Shown: one piece after another, positions 16,672 through 23,918 of the stretch
How the letters are laid out: each line of letters opens with the position of its first letter
Position numbering within the stretch: the stretch's first letter is position 1
DNA from: Azospirillum sp. TSO22-1
GTDB taxonomy: Bacteria; Pseudomonadota; Alphaproteobacteria; Azospirillales; Azospirillaceae
DNA length: 64,000 bases
Assembly (NCBI RefSeq): GCF_003116015.1
Contig: NZ_LGQZ01000002.1
Span: 37,989 to 101,988 of the forward strand
Reading direction: 5' to 3'
Position numbers and translations under genes: made by a program
The notes under the pieces: model-generated
What the model was told of the DNA's origin: nothing
Seen by the model: only the letters and a program-made list of their open reading frames with translations
The model's database searches: none

Positions 16672-17526
16672 ATGAGCGTCAACCTCCGCGGCATCGCGCT
16701 CATCGTCGTCGCCTTCGCGCTGTTCTCGCTGGTCGATGTGCTGATGAAGCATCTCACGGCCACCTACCCGCTGCCGCAGGCGCTGTTCTTCAACGCCTGC
16801 GTCTCGCTGATCCCGATCGCCGGCTACGCGCTGCTCCGCGGCGGCCCGCGCATGCTGGCGACGCAGCGTCCGGGCATCCAGTTGCTGCGCGGCGCCGTCG
16901 GCGCCACCGCCGGGGCCGGGGCGTTCTTCGCCTTCCAGCGCATGCCGATGGCCGACGTCTACGCCATCCTGTTCGCCGCACCCCTGGTCATCACCGCGCT
17001 CGCCCGTCCGCTGCTGGGGGAGCGTGTCGGCGCCCGGCGCTGGGCGGCGGTGCTGGCGGGGTTCGCCGGCGTGCTGTTCATGCTGCGGCCGGACGAGGCG
17101 GTGGCCGGCGTCGGCGCGCTCGGCGCGCTGCTCAGCGCGGTGTGCTTCGCGCTGTCGGCGGTGATCGTCCGCCGCTACGGCACCAGCGAGACGGCGCCGT
17201 CCTGGCCGTTCTACGGCAACCTGCTGGCCGGCGCGCTGCTGTTGCCGGTGCAGCCCTTCGTCTGGGTGGCGCCGGCTTTGCCCGACCTGCCGCTGCTGCT
17301 GTCGGTGGGGCTGGTCGCCGGCACGGCGCTGCTCTGCCTGATCGCCGCCTTCCGCATGGCGCCGGGGCCGGTGGTGGCGCCGTTCCAGTACACGCAGATG
17401 CTCTGGGGCGTGCTGTACGGCGCGCTGGTCTTCGGCGACGTGCCCGACCCATCGCTGGCGCTGGGCGCCGGCATCGTCATCGCCAGCGGCCTGTACGTGC
17501 TGCGGCGCGAGGCGTGGGCCCTGTGA
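16672..17526 (+). CDS. DMT-superfamily (EamA) transporter
   Basis: A 284-residue protein with ten hydrophobic segments in two EamA repeats (residues about 5-138 and 146-280), the usual drug/metabolite transporter layout. Typical segments are IVVAFALFSLVDVLMKHL, FFAFQRMPMADVYAILFAAP and the second-repeat PFQYTQMLWGVLYGALVFGD. Such proteins exchange small metabolites, often amino acids or nucleobases; the substrate is unknown. The ATG lies 6 bases after a GGGAGAGGG stretch that is part of the upstream repeat, so the repeat appears to supply the ribosome site. Confidence 0.88.
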   Translation: MSVNLRGIALIVVAFALFSLVDVLMKHLTATYPLPQALFFNACVSLIPIAGYALLRGGPRMLATQRPGIQLLRGAVGATAGAGAFFAFQRMPMADVYAILFAAPLVITALARPLLGERVGARRWAAVLAGFAGVLFMLRPDEAVAGVGALGALLSAVCFALSAVIVRRYGTSETAPSWPFYGNLLAGALLLPVQPFVWVAPALPDLPLLLSVGLVAGTALLCLIAAFRMAPGPVVAPFQYTQMLWGVLYGALVFGDVPDPSLALGAGIVIASGLYVLRREAWAL

Positions 17527-17555
17527 TACAATCGGCCGTTCCTGCGGAGCAGCCC

Positions 17556-18131
17556 ATGACCGGCCTCAGACTCAACCTCGGTTGCGGCGACACCCGGCTT
17601 GCCGGCTACGTCAACGTCGACAAGTACGACACCTTCGCCCCCGACGTGGTCGCCGACCTGGAGGCCGTGCCCTGGCCCTGGCCCGACGGCAGCGTGGAGG
17701 AGATCCAGCTGATCCACGTGCTGGAGCACCTGGGCCAGTCCACGGGGACCTTCCTCGGCATCATGACGGAGATGCACCGCGTCTGCCGCCATGGTGCCCG
17801 CATCCACATCCGCGTGCCGCACCCGCGCAGCGACGGCTTTCTGGGCGACCCGACGCACGTGCGCCCCATCACGCCGGACGTGCTGTCGCTGTTCTCGCTG
17901 GAGGCCAACCGGCTGTTCATGGCGCGCCGCTGGCCGAACACGCGCCTGGCCATGTACCTGGGCGTCGATTTCCGCACGGTGTCGGTGACCTACAAGCTGA
18001 CGCCGCGCTGGCAGCAGAAACTGGCGTCCGGCCAGATCACCCACGACGACCTGGCCGAAGCGGCGGAGAGCTGCAACAACGTCATAGACGAGATCGCGCT
18101 GGAACTGGAAGCGCTCAAGGACTTGCCTTGA
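17556..18131 (+). CDS. Class I SAM-dependent methyltransferase-like protein
   Basis: The 191-residue protein starts with LNLGCGDTRLAGYVNVDKYD, the SAM-binding glycine loop and acidic strand-2 residue typical of the predicted-methyltransferase group that acts on surface-sugar or lipid-type substrates. IQLIHVLEHL is the motif after strand 4. The rest is shorter than a full Rossmann methyltransferase, which is normal for this group. A GCGGAG ribosome site lies 6 bases before the ATG. The substrate is unknown. The stop overlaps the -35 box proposed for the TPP-riboswitch transcript. Confidence 0.78.
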   Translation: MTGLRLNLGCGDTRLAGYVNVDKYDTFAPDVVADLEAVPWPWPDGSVEEIQLIHVLEHLGQSTGTFLGIMTEMHRVCRHGARIHIRVPHPRSDGFLGDPTHVRPITPDVLSLFSLEANRLFMARRWPNTRLAMYLGVDFRTVSVTYKLTPRWQQKLASGQITHDDLAEAAESCNNVIDEIALELEALKDLP

Positions 18132-18155
18132 CAAGGCCGTCGGGCGCCTTACTCT
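18128..18155 (+). promoter_or_regulatory. Candidate sigma-70 promoter for the TPP-riboswitch transcript
   Basis: A perfect TTGACA (18128-18133) is followed after 16 bases by TACTCT (18150-18155, three of six consensus bases). Initiation about 7 bases later would fall at about 18162, just before the aptamer's first helix at 18166. The -35 box overlaps the stop codon of the methyltransferase gene. The fit to the RNA start is the best argument; the -10 box is weak. Confidence 0.5.
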
Positions 18156-18165
18156 CCCCCGCGAA

Positions 18166-18247
18166 CGGCTGGGGTGCCCGTCCCCGCGGGGCGGGCTGAG
18201 ACACTACCCATCGAACCTGATCTGGGTCATGCCAGCGAAGGGAGCCG
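18166..18247 (+). promoter_or_regulatory. TPP riboswitch aptamer (THI-box)
   Basis: The sequence shows all conserved parts of the thiamine-pyrophosphate aptamer: GGGGTGCCC, then a variable P3 stem (CCCG...CGGG), then GGCTGAGA, ACCC, GAACCTGATCTGG, and ATGCCAGCGAAGGGA. The closing helix P1 is formed by CGGCT (18166-18170) and AGCCG (18243-18247). In other bacteria this RNA binds TPP and represses thiamine synthesis or uptake genes. Here it precedes a Liv-type ABC transporter operon by about 70 bases. The aptamer call is strong; the direction of control (off with TPP) is inferred. Confidence 0.95.
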
Positions 18248-18293
18248 ACCGTCGAGGACCGCGGCCCGGGCGCCGCCCTTCGAGCGGCGTTCC

Positions 18294-18308
18294 CCTCCGG
18301 CACGGAGG
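18294..18308 (+). promoter_or_regulatory. Hairpin masking the ribosome binding site (riboswitch expression platform)
   Basis: CCTCCG (18294-18299) pairs with CGGAGG (18303-18308) over a GCA loop. The 3' strand is the core of the Shine-Dalgarno sequence for the ATG at 18316. A second stem, CGCCGC with GCGGCG, lies just upstream. This layout suggests translational control: TPP binding would favour the masking hairpin. No U-run follows, so transcription termination is less likely. Confidence 0.6.
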
Positions 18309-18315
18309 AGAGGCC

Positions 18316-19434
18316 ATGCGTCGATTTGCGTTTCCCATCCTGTTGAGCCTGCTTGCGGCCGGCGCCGCGCACGCGCAGCCGGTCAACGTTCCCGTCCTGG
18401 TGCCGCTGACCGGCTTCCTGTCGCTGGAGGGCACCAGCCAGCGCAACGGCGCGCTGCTGGCGCTCAAGCAGGCGCCCGCCGGTCTGACCGTCGCCGCCGA
18501 CGTGGTGGACACCGGCACCTCGCCCGAGGCCGCGGTGACCGCGCTGGAGCGCGCCGCCGGCAAGCCGGTGACCGCGGTGGTCGCCTCCATGCTCGGCACG
18601 CAGATGCTGGCGATGCTGCCGCTGGCGAAGGACTACGGGCTGCCGCTGGTCACCGTCTCCGGCACCGCGTCGATCACCGAGCAGGGCAACCCCTGGGTCT
18701 TCCGCTTCTTCCCCGGCGACGCGGTGACCAAGGCGGCGCACGCCCGCTACGTGGTGGAGGACCTGGGCCGGAAGCGTCCCGCCGTGATCTACCAGACCAC
18801 CGCCTACGGCCAGGGCGGCAAGGCGCAGCTGATGGAGCAGTTCCAGAAGCTCGGCGCCACGCCGGTGTTCGAGGAGGGGGTGGACACCTCGGCCAAGGAC
18901 CTGCTGCCGGTGATCACCAAGGCGCTGGCGGCGAATCCCGACGTGCTGGTGCTGCACTTGCACTCCGCCCCCACCGCGCTGTTCATCCGCCAGGCGGCGG
19001 CGCACGGGGTGGGCGTGCCCATCGTCGCCGGCTCCGCCATGCACCAGCCGAGCACCGCCGCGCTCCTCGAACCCGCCGAGCTGAAGGGCGTGTGCGCCGA
19101 GACGGCGGCCTCGCCGGTGTCCGGCGGCTCGCCGGAGGTCGAGGCGTTCACCGCCGCCTACCGCGGCGCCTTCAACGCCGAGCCCGACGCCTTCGCGCTC
19201 GCCCAGTACGACGGGGTGCGCATGGTGCTGGACGCCGCGGCCAAGGGGGCGCGGACGGCCGAGCAGGTGCGCGATGCGCTGGCCAAGGGCACGCACAAGG
19301 GCCTCGCCATGACCTACGCCTCGGACGGCAAGGGCAACATGGCGCACTCCGCGGTGATCGTCTGCTACGACGGCAAGACGCGGGTGCCGGCGCTGGTCAA
19401 GCGCTACGACAGCCTGACGGGCGCGGTGAAGTGA
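18316..19434 (+). CDS. Riboswitch-controlled periplasmic binding protein of a Liv-type ABC transporter
   Basis: The 372-residue protein has a signal peptide (MRRFAFPILLSLLAAGAAHAQ) and a type I periplasmic-binding fold of the Leu/Ile/Val group (Peripla_BP_6): VPVLVPLTGFLSLEG, VTAVVASMLGTQMLAM, PLVTVSGTASIT and YQTTAYGQGGKAQLME. Homologues bind branched-chain amino acids, amides or aromatic acids. Here the TPP riboswitch upstream predicts thiamine, a thiamine precursor or a breakdown product as ligand; this is inference. The start at 18316 follows a strong GGAGGAGAGG; the frame stays open upstream through the aptamer but that part is non-coding. Confidence 0.9.
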   Translation: MRRFAFPILLSLLAAGAAHAQPVNVPVLVPLTGFLSLEGTSQRNGALLALKQAPAGLTVAADVVDTGTSPEAAVTALERAAGKPVTAVVASMLGTQMLAMLPLAKDYGLPLVTVSGTASITEQGNPWVFRFFPGDAVTKAAHARYVVEDLGRKRPAVIYQTTAYGQGGKAQLMEQFQKLGATPVFEEGVDTSAKDLLPVITKALAANPDVLVLHLHSAPTALFIRQAAAHGVGVPIVAGSAMHQPSTAALLEPAELKGVCAETAASPVSGGSPEVEAFTAAYRGAFNAEPDAFALAQYDGVRMVLDAAAKGARTAEQVRDALAKGTHKGLAMTYASDGKGNMAHSAVIVCYDGKTRVPALVKRYDSLTGAVK

Positions 19435-19438
19435 GGTC

Positions 19439-20323
19439 GTGACCATTCTCCAGCTCACCCTCAACGGCCTCGCGCTCGGCGCCGCCTACGCGCTGGTGGC
19501 GCTGGGCTTCGTGCTGGTGCTGAACGCCGCGGGGGCGGTGAACTTCGCGCACGGCGACCTCGTCATGGCCGGCGGCATGCTGGCCGTGGCGCTCGCCCCC
19601 CATATCACCTCCTTCTGGCCCGCCCCGGGCCTCGCCCTGCTGCCGCTGGTGCTGGTCCTGATGGCCGCCCTCGGTCTGGCCGTCTCGTGGCTCGCCTACC
19701 TGCCGCTGCGCGGGCGGCCGCACGTGTCGGTGTTCATCAGCACCATCGCCGTCGGCATCATCCTGCAGAACGGCGCCAACGCCCTGTTCGGCGGCGAGCC
19801 GCGCGCCGCACCGCCGCTGCTGTGGGGCGGCACGGTGGCGCTCGGCCCGCTGGTGGTGTCGGTGCAGTCGCTGGCCATCCTCGCCGTCGCGGCGCTGCTG
19901 ATCGGCGCGCAGCAATGGGTGTTCGCCCGCACCCAGATCGGCCGCCGCCTGCGCGCCACCGCCCAGGACCCGGAGATGGCGCGCGCCTGCGGCATCCCGG
20001 TCACGGCGATGATCCTCGCCACCTTCGCGCTGGGCACGGCGTACGCCGGGGCGGCGGGGCTGCTGCTCGCCAACCAGTTCTTCGTGACGCCGACGGCCGG
20101 CGGCGACCTGATCCTCAAGGCCTACATCGCGGTGACCATCGGCGGCTGGGGCTCGGTGCCCGGCGCGGTGGTCGGGGCGCTGCTGATCGCGCTGTTCGAG
20201 GTCGGCGTCTCGGCGGTGCTGTCCTACCCGGTGGCGCTGGGCGCCCTGTACGCCACGCTGCTGGTCATCCTGGTCGCCCGCCCGCAGGGCCTGTTCGGCG
20301 AGGCGGCGCGCCGCCGTGCGTAG
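19439..20323 (+). CDS. Liv-type ABC transporter permease (LivH-like)
   Basis: A 294-residue inner-membrane protein with about eight spans. The N-terminal LNGLALGAAYALVALGFVLV and AVNFAHGDLVMAGG are signatures of LivH permeases, and IKAYIAV-type sequence (LKAYIAVTIGGWGSVPGA) is the conserved cytoplasmic loop contacting the ATPase. It starts with GTG 4 bases after the binding-protein gene. The rest of the importer is encoded downstream. The substrate is inferred from the riboswitch to be thiamine-related. Confidence 0.9.
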   Translation: MTILQLTLNGLALGAAYALVALGFVLVLNAAGAVNFAHGDLVMAGGMLAVALAPHITSFWPAPGLALLPLVLVLMAALGLAVSWLAYLPLRGRPHVSVFISTIAVGIILQNGANALFGGEPRAAPPLLWGGTVALGPLVVSVQSLAILAVAALLIGAQQWVFARTQIGRRLRATAQDPEMARACGIPVTAMILATFALGTAYAGAAGLLLANQFFVTPTAGGDLILKAYIAVTIGGWGSVPGAVVGALLIALFEVGVSAVLSYPVALGALYATLLVILVARPQGLFGEAARRRA

Positions 20324-22001
20324 CGTCCTCGCTTCCGGCGCCGTCGCTCTGATCGCGTACGCGCTCCTGTACGCCTCCCCGTACGGGCTGCGCGTGCTGA
20401 CCGTGGCGGGGGTGTACGCGCTGGCGGCGACCGGCTTCCAGCTGGTGTTCGGGCTGGCCGGCGCGCTGTCGCTGGCGCATGGCGCGTTCTTCGGCGTGGG
20501 GGCGTACGCCACCGGCATCCTCGGCAGCCAGCTGGGCTGGAGCTTCCCCGCCACCTTCCCGGTGTCCCTGGCCCTGCCGGTGCTGCTGGCGCTGCTGGTC
20601 GGGCTGCCGGTGCTGCGGCTGGAATCGCATTACTTCGCGCTGGCGACGCTGGGCATCGCCCAGGTGGTGCTGCTGCTGGCGGTCAACACGCCGGACCTCA
20701 CCGGCGGCGCCAACGGCCTGGCCGGCGTGCCGGGCATCGCCGCCTTCGGCGCCACGCTGCCGCGCGGCCTGCCGCTGGCCGCCGCGGTATGGGCCATCGT
20801 CGCACTCGGCGGCCTGCTGGCGTGGCGCCTCGCGCGCGGGCGGTGGGGCAGGGCGCTGACGCTGCTGCGCGACGACCCGCTGGCGGCGGCGGCCCTCGGC
20901 CTCGACGTCGGCCGGCTGCGGCTGCAGGCCTTCGCGCTGAGCGCGCTCTACGCTGGAGCGGCGGGGGCGCTGGCGGTGCACACCCAGCGCGTCGTCTCGC
21001 CGGAGGTGCTGGAGTTCCCGGTGATGGTGTCGATCCTCACGATCGCCGTGGTCGGCGGCCGCGGCAGGGTGGCCGGCGCGGTGCTGGGCGCGCTGCTGCT
21101 GATCCACCTGCCGGAGTGGTTCCGCTTCCTGGAGCGCAGCTACCTGATCCTCTACGGCGGGGCGCTGCTGGCCGCCATCGTGCTGGCGCCGCACGGCCTG
21201 ACCGGCCTGCTGGAGCGCCTGCTGCCGCCGAAGCCCCGCCCGCCGCCCGCGCCCCTGCCGCTGCCGGCGCCCGCCGTCGCCGACGGCCCGGTGCTGCGCG
21301 TCGAGGGACTCGCCAAGGCGTTCGGCGGCGTGCGGGCGGTGGACGGCGTGTCCTTCACGCTGCAATCCTCCCGCATCACCGGCCTGATCGGCCCCAACGG
21401 CTCCGGCAAGACGACGGTCATCAACCTGCTGAGCGGCCTGGAGCGCCCCGACGCCGGCCGGGTCGATCTGCTCGGCCGCGACCTGTCCGGCGCGCGCGCC
21501 GACCGCATCGCCCGCGCCGGCATCGCCCGCACCTTCCAGTCCGCCGGCCTGCCGGAGGACTCCACCGTCCTCGAAGCGGTCGCCGCCGCCCGCCTGGAGC
21601 GCGACGCTTCCATCGCCACGGCCGAGGCGCACGCGCTGTCGGTGCTGGCCCGCCTCGGTGTCGCCGACCGCGCCCGCGAGCGCTGCGGCACCCTGCCGGC
21701 CGGCCTGCGCCGCCGCGTCGAGCTGGCCCGCGCGCTGGCCCGCCAGCCGCGCGTCCTGCTGCTCGACGAGCCCGCCGCCGGCCTCACCGACGCCGAGAAG
21801 GCGGAGCTGTCCGGCCACCTGCGCGCCATAGCGGCCGACGGCGTCGCCGTGCTGGTGGTCGAGCACGACATGGGCTTCCTGCTGCCGCTCGCCGACCGCG
21901 TGCTGGCGCTCGACCAGGGCCGGGTGCTGTACGACGGCGCCCCCGCCGGCGTGCCGCACGACCCCGCGGTGGTCGAGGCCTATCTGGGAGCGCCGGCATG
22001 A
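20316..22001 (+). CDS. LivM permease fused to LivG ATPase
   Basis: The 561-residue protein joins two transporter parts normally made separately. Residues about 1-300 are a LivM-type permease (FQLVFGLAGALSLAHGAFFG, ESHYFALATLGIAQV). A Pro/Ala-rich linker (about 305-325) leads to a LivG-type ATPase: Walker A GPNGSGKTT, Q-loop ARTFQSAGL, a signature region that reads LPAGLRRRVELARAL instead of LSGGQ, and Walker B VLLLDEPAAGL. The GTG start overlaps the livH-like stop, and its own stop overlaps the livF-like start. Fusion forces one-to-one permease/ATPase assembly. Such fusions occur in some proteobacterial Liv systems. Confidence 0.9.
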   Translation: MRSVLASGAVALIAYALLYASPYGLRVLTVAGVYALAATGFQLVFGLAGALSLAHGAFFGVGAYATGILGSQLGWSFPATFPVSLALPVLLALLVGLPVLRLESHYFALATLGIAQVVLLLAVNTPDLTGGANGLAGVPGIAAFGATLPRGLPLAAAVWAIVALGGLLAWRLARGRWGRALTLLRDDPLAAAALGLDVGRLRLQAFALSALYAGAAGALAVHTQRVVSPEVLEFPVMVSILTIAVVGGRGRVAGAVLGALLLIHLPEWFRFLERSYLILYGGALLAAIVLAPHGLTGLLERLLPPKPRPPPAPLPLPAPAVADGPVLRVEGLAKAFGGVRAVDGVSFTLQSSRITGLIGPNGSGKTTVINLLSGLERPDAGRVDLLGRDLSGARADRIARAGIARTFQSAGLPEDSTVLEAVAAARLERDASIATAEAHALSVLARLGVADRARERCGTLPAGLRRRVELARALARQPRVLLLDEPAAGLTDAEKAELSGHLRAIAADGVAVLVVEHDMGFLLPLADRVLALDQGRVLYDGAPAGVPHDPAVVEAYLGAPA

Positions 22002-22750
22002 GCGGCCTGCTGCGCCTCGATGGTCTCACCGCCGGCTACGGCGGCGCCACCGCGCTGGACGGCGTGTCGCTGACCCTCGTCCCGGGCGAGGCGGTGGCCT
22101 TGCTCGGCGCCAACGGGGCAGGCAAGACGACCTTGATGAAGGCGATCCTCGGCCTCGTGCCCGCCGCCGGCCGCGTCGCGTTCGACGGCACCGACCTCGC
22201 CGGGGTGCCCACCGAGCGCCGCGTTCGCCTCGGCCTCGGCTACGTGCCGGAGGGGCGGCGGGTCTTCCCCGGCATGAGCGTGCGCGACAACCTGGAGGTC
22301 GCCAGTTTCGCCGCCGCCGCCCGCCGCCGCGATCGGATGGAGCGCGTCTTCGCCCTGTTCCCGCAGCTGCGCGTCAAGGCCGCTGACACCGCGTGGCGCC
22401 TGTCCGGCGGGCAGCAGCAGATGCTCGCCATCGGCCGGGCGCTGATGGGGGAACCGCGCCTGCTGCTGCTCGACGAGCCGTCGCTCGGCCTGTCGCCGAA
22501 GCTGGCGGCGGAGGTGTTCGCCGCCGTCCGCGCCATCGCCGACTCCGGCACCGCCGTCCTGGTCGCCGAGCAGAGCACCGCCCGCGCCCTGGCCGTCGCC
22601 CACCGGGTCGCGCTGCTGCGCCTCGGCACCCTCCTGCACGACGGCCCGGCCGAGGCGCTGCCGCCCGATGCGCTGCGCGCCGCCTTCCTTGGCGTTCCCG
22701 GGGGCGTTCCCGGGGGCGATCCCCTTGCCGACGCCCGGCCGGGTGGCTAG
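21998..22750 (+). CDS. Liv-type ABC transporter ATPase (LivF-like)
   Basis: The 250-residue ATPase has Walker A GANGAGKTT, signature LSGGQQQMLAIGRAL, Walker B LLLLDEPSLGL and a switch region around VAEQS. LGYVPEGRRVFPGMSVRDNL is diagnostic of LivF. With the ATPase half of the upstream fusion it forms the motor of the importer. The last 20 residues include a short tandem GVPG repeat from a duplicated GGCGTTCCCGG word. The overlap ATGA with the fusion gene shows tight coupling. Confidence 0.92.
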   Translation: MSGLLRLDGLTAGYGGATALDGVSLTLVPGEAVALLGANGAGKTTLMKAILGLVPAAGRVAFDGTDLAGVPTERRVRLGLGYVPEGRRVFPGMSVRDNLEVASFAAAARRRDRMERVFALFPQLRVKAADTAWRLSGGQQQMLAIGRALMGEPRLLLLDEPSLGLSPKLAAEVFAAVRAIADSGTAVLVAEQSTARALAVAHRVALLRLGTLLHDGPAEALPPDALRAAFLGVPGGVPGGDPLADARPGG

Positions 22751-22760
22751 GGTCGCCGTC

Positions 22761-23852
22761 ATGACCGCCAAAGCCCCGCTCCTCGCCGTCCTCGCCGCCC
22801 TGCTGGCGGTCCCCGCGCTTGCAAAGGACCCGCCGCGCGTGCCGCTGCCGCAGCGCAAGCCCGGCACCGAGGCGCCCCCGGCTGAACAACCCAAGGCCGC
22901 CCAGCAGTCGCCCACCGCCCTGGCGCCGCAGGGCGACTGGCGTGTCGGCCCGGTCAACGCGCTGGACGGCAAGTTCGCCTACTGCGTGGCGGAGAACCGC
23001 TTCACCAGCGGCCACGGCCTGATCATCGCGCGCACCACGCCGGGCGAGCTGAACATCGCCGTCGCCATCCCTGGCGCCCAGCTGCCGGTGGACCAGCGCT
23101 GGGACGTCAAGGTGCAGGTGGACGAGACGGTGCGCGAGAAGGTCGCGGTGGCCATGCAGCCCGACCTGCTGGTGGTCCCCCAGGGCAAGGACGAGGAGCT
23201 GTTCGGCCTGCTCCAGCGCGGCAGGCAGATGGCGGTGCTGTCGGCCACCGACCGCGTCGCCTTCCAGCTGAAGGGCACCGGCAAGGCGCTGGCCGACCTG
23301 AAGACCTGCGCCGAGAAGGCGGAGCCCGCGCCCACCAGGAAGACGGCCAAAGAGAAGCCCCAGAGCCCGGGCAAGACGCCGTTCCCCGACGCGCTCGGCG
23401 AGATCCTCGCCCAGGCCGGCCTGCGCGAGGTGGAACCGGTCAGCTTCACCGACGTGCCGGAGGAGAAGCGCCCGGCCGACTACGCGTGGCGCGTCGGCCG
23501 TGTGTTCGGCGGCGTGCGCGAGCGCACCGTGGACGATGCCGCCACCCTGGCGGCGCTGACCAACGACTACGTGGACACCCTGAAGGCCAAGTGCCCTGGC
23601 AAGGCCAGCGCCACCCTGTCCGCCGCCGAATCCCTGCAGGGCGTGGAGATCCGCACCGGCAGCGTCGATTGCGGGGCGAAGGACGAGTCGGTGCACGTGG
23701 CGCTGACCTTCTACCTGACCGGGTCCCGGCTGTTCACCACCTTCTTCCACGAGGGGCCGGCGGCCGACGCCGCCACCTCCGACAAGGCGCGCGACAACAT
23801 CACCACGGTGATCCGCCGCCTTGCCGGCGCGCCGCCGCAGCCCCGTCCATAA
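22761..23852 (+). CDS. Exported protein of unknown function, possible last gene of the riboswitch operon
   Basis: A 363-residue protein with a signal peptide (about residues 1-21, LLAVLAALLAVPALAK) and a Pro-rich linker. An N-terminal region (about 55-195: WRVGPVNALDGKFAYCVAENRF) loosely recalls invasion-associated-locus-B-like domains. A Lys/Pro-rich spacer is followed by a C-terminal domain with two cysteines (CPGKAS, VDCGAKD). No family is recognised with certainty. It starts 10 bases after the LivF-like gene, so it may be co-transcribed with the thiamine-linked transporter, but a functional link is unproven. Confidence 0.75.
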   Translation: MTAKAPLLAVLAALLAVPALAKDPPRVPLPQRKPGTEAPPAEQPKAAQQSPTALAPQGDWRVGPVNALDGKFAYCVAENRFTSGHGLIIARTTPGELNIAVAIPGAQLPVDQRWDVKVQVDETVREKVAVAMQPDLLVVPQGKDEELFGLLQRGRQMAVLSATDRVAFQLKGTGKALADLKTCAEKAEPAPTRKTAKEKPQSPGKTPFPDALGEILAQAGLREVEPVSFTDVPEEKRPADYAWRVGRVFGGVRERTVDDAATLAALTNDYVDTLKAKCPGKASATLSAAESLQGVEIRTGSVDCGAKDESVHVALTFYLTGSRLFTTFFHEGPAADAATSDKARDNITTVIRRLAGAPPQPRP

Positions 23853-23918
23853 AGGGGCCCATAGGGGCGCTCCATCCGGGCGAATTGACCGGCGGCCGCG
23901 GGACTCCAGATTCCCGGC

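Noticed and set aside
18229..18315. An in-frame upstream ATG for the riboswitch-controlled binding protein
   Set aside because: That ATG lies inside the TPP aptamer and the extra residues lack signal-peptide character; the ATG at 18316 has the ribosome site and a signal peptide.
22688..22715. Tandem GGCGTTCCCGG duplication at the end of the LivF-like gene
   Set aside because: It is only two copies in a coding C-terminus (GVPG repeat); not a binding-site array.
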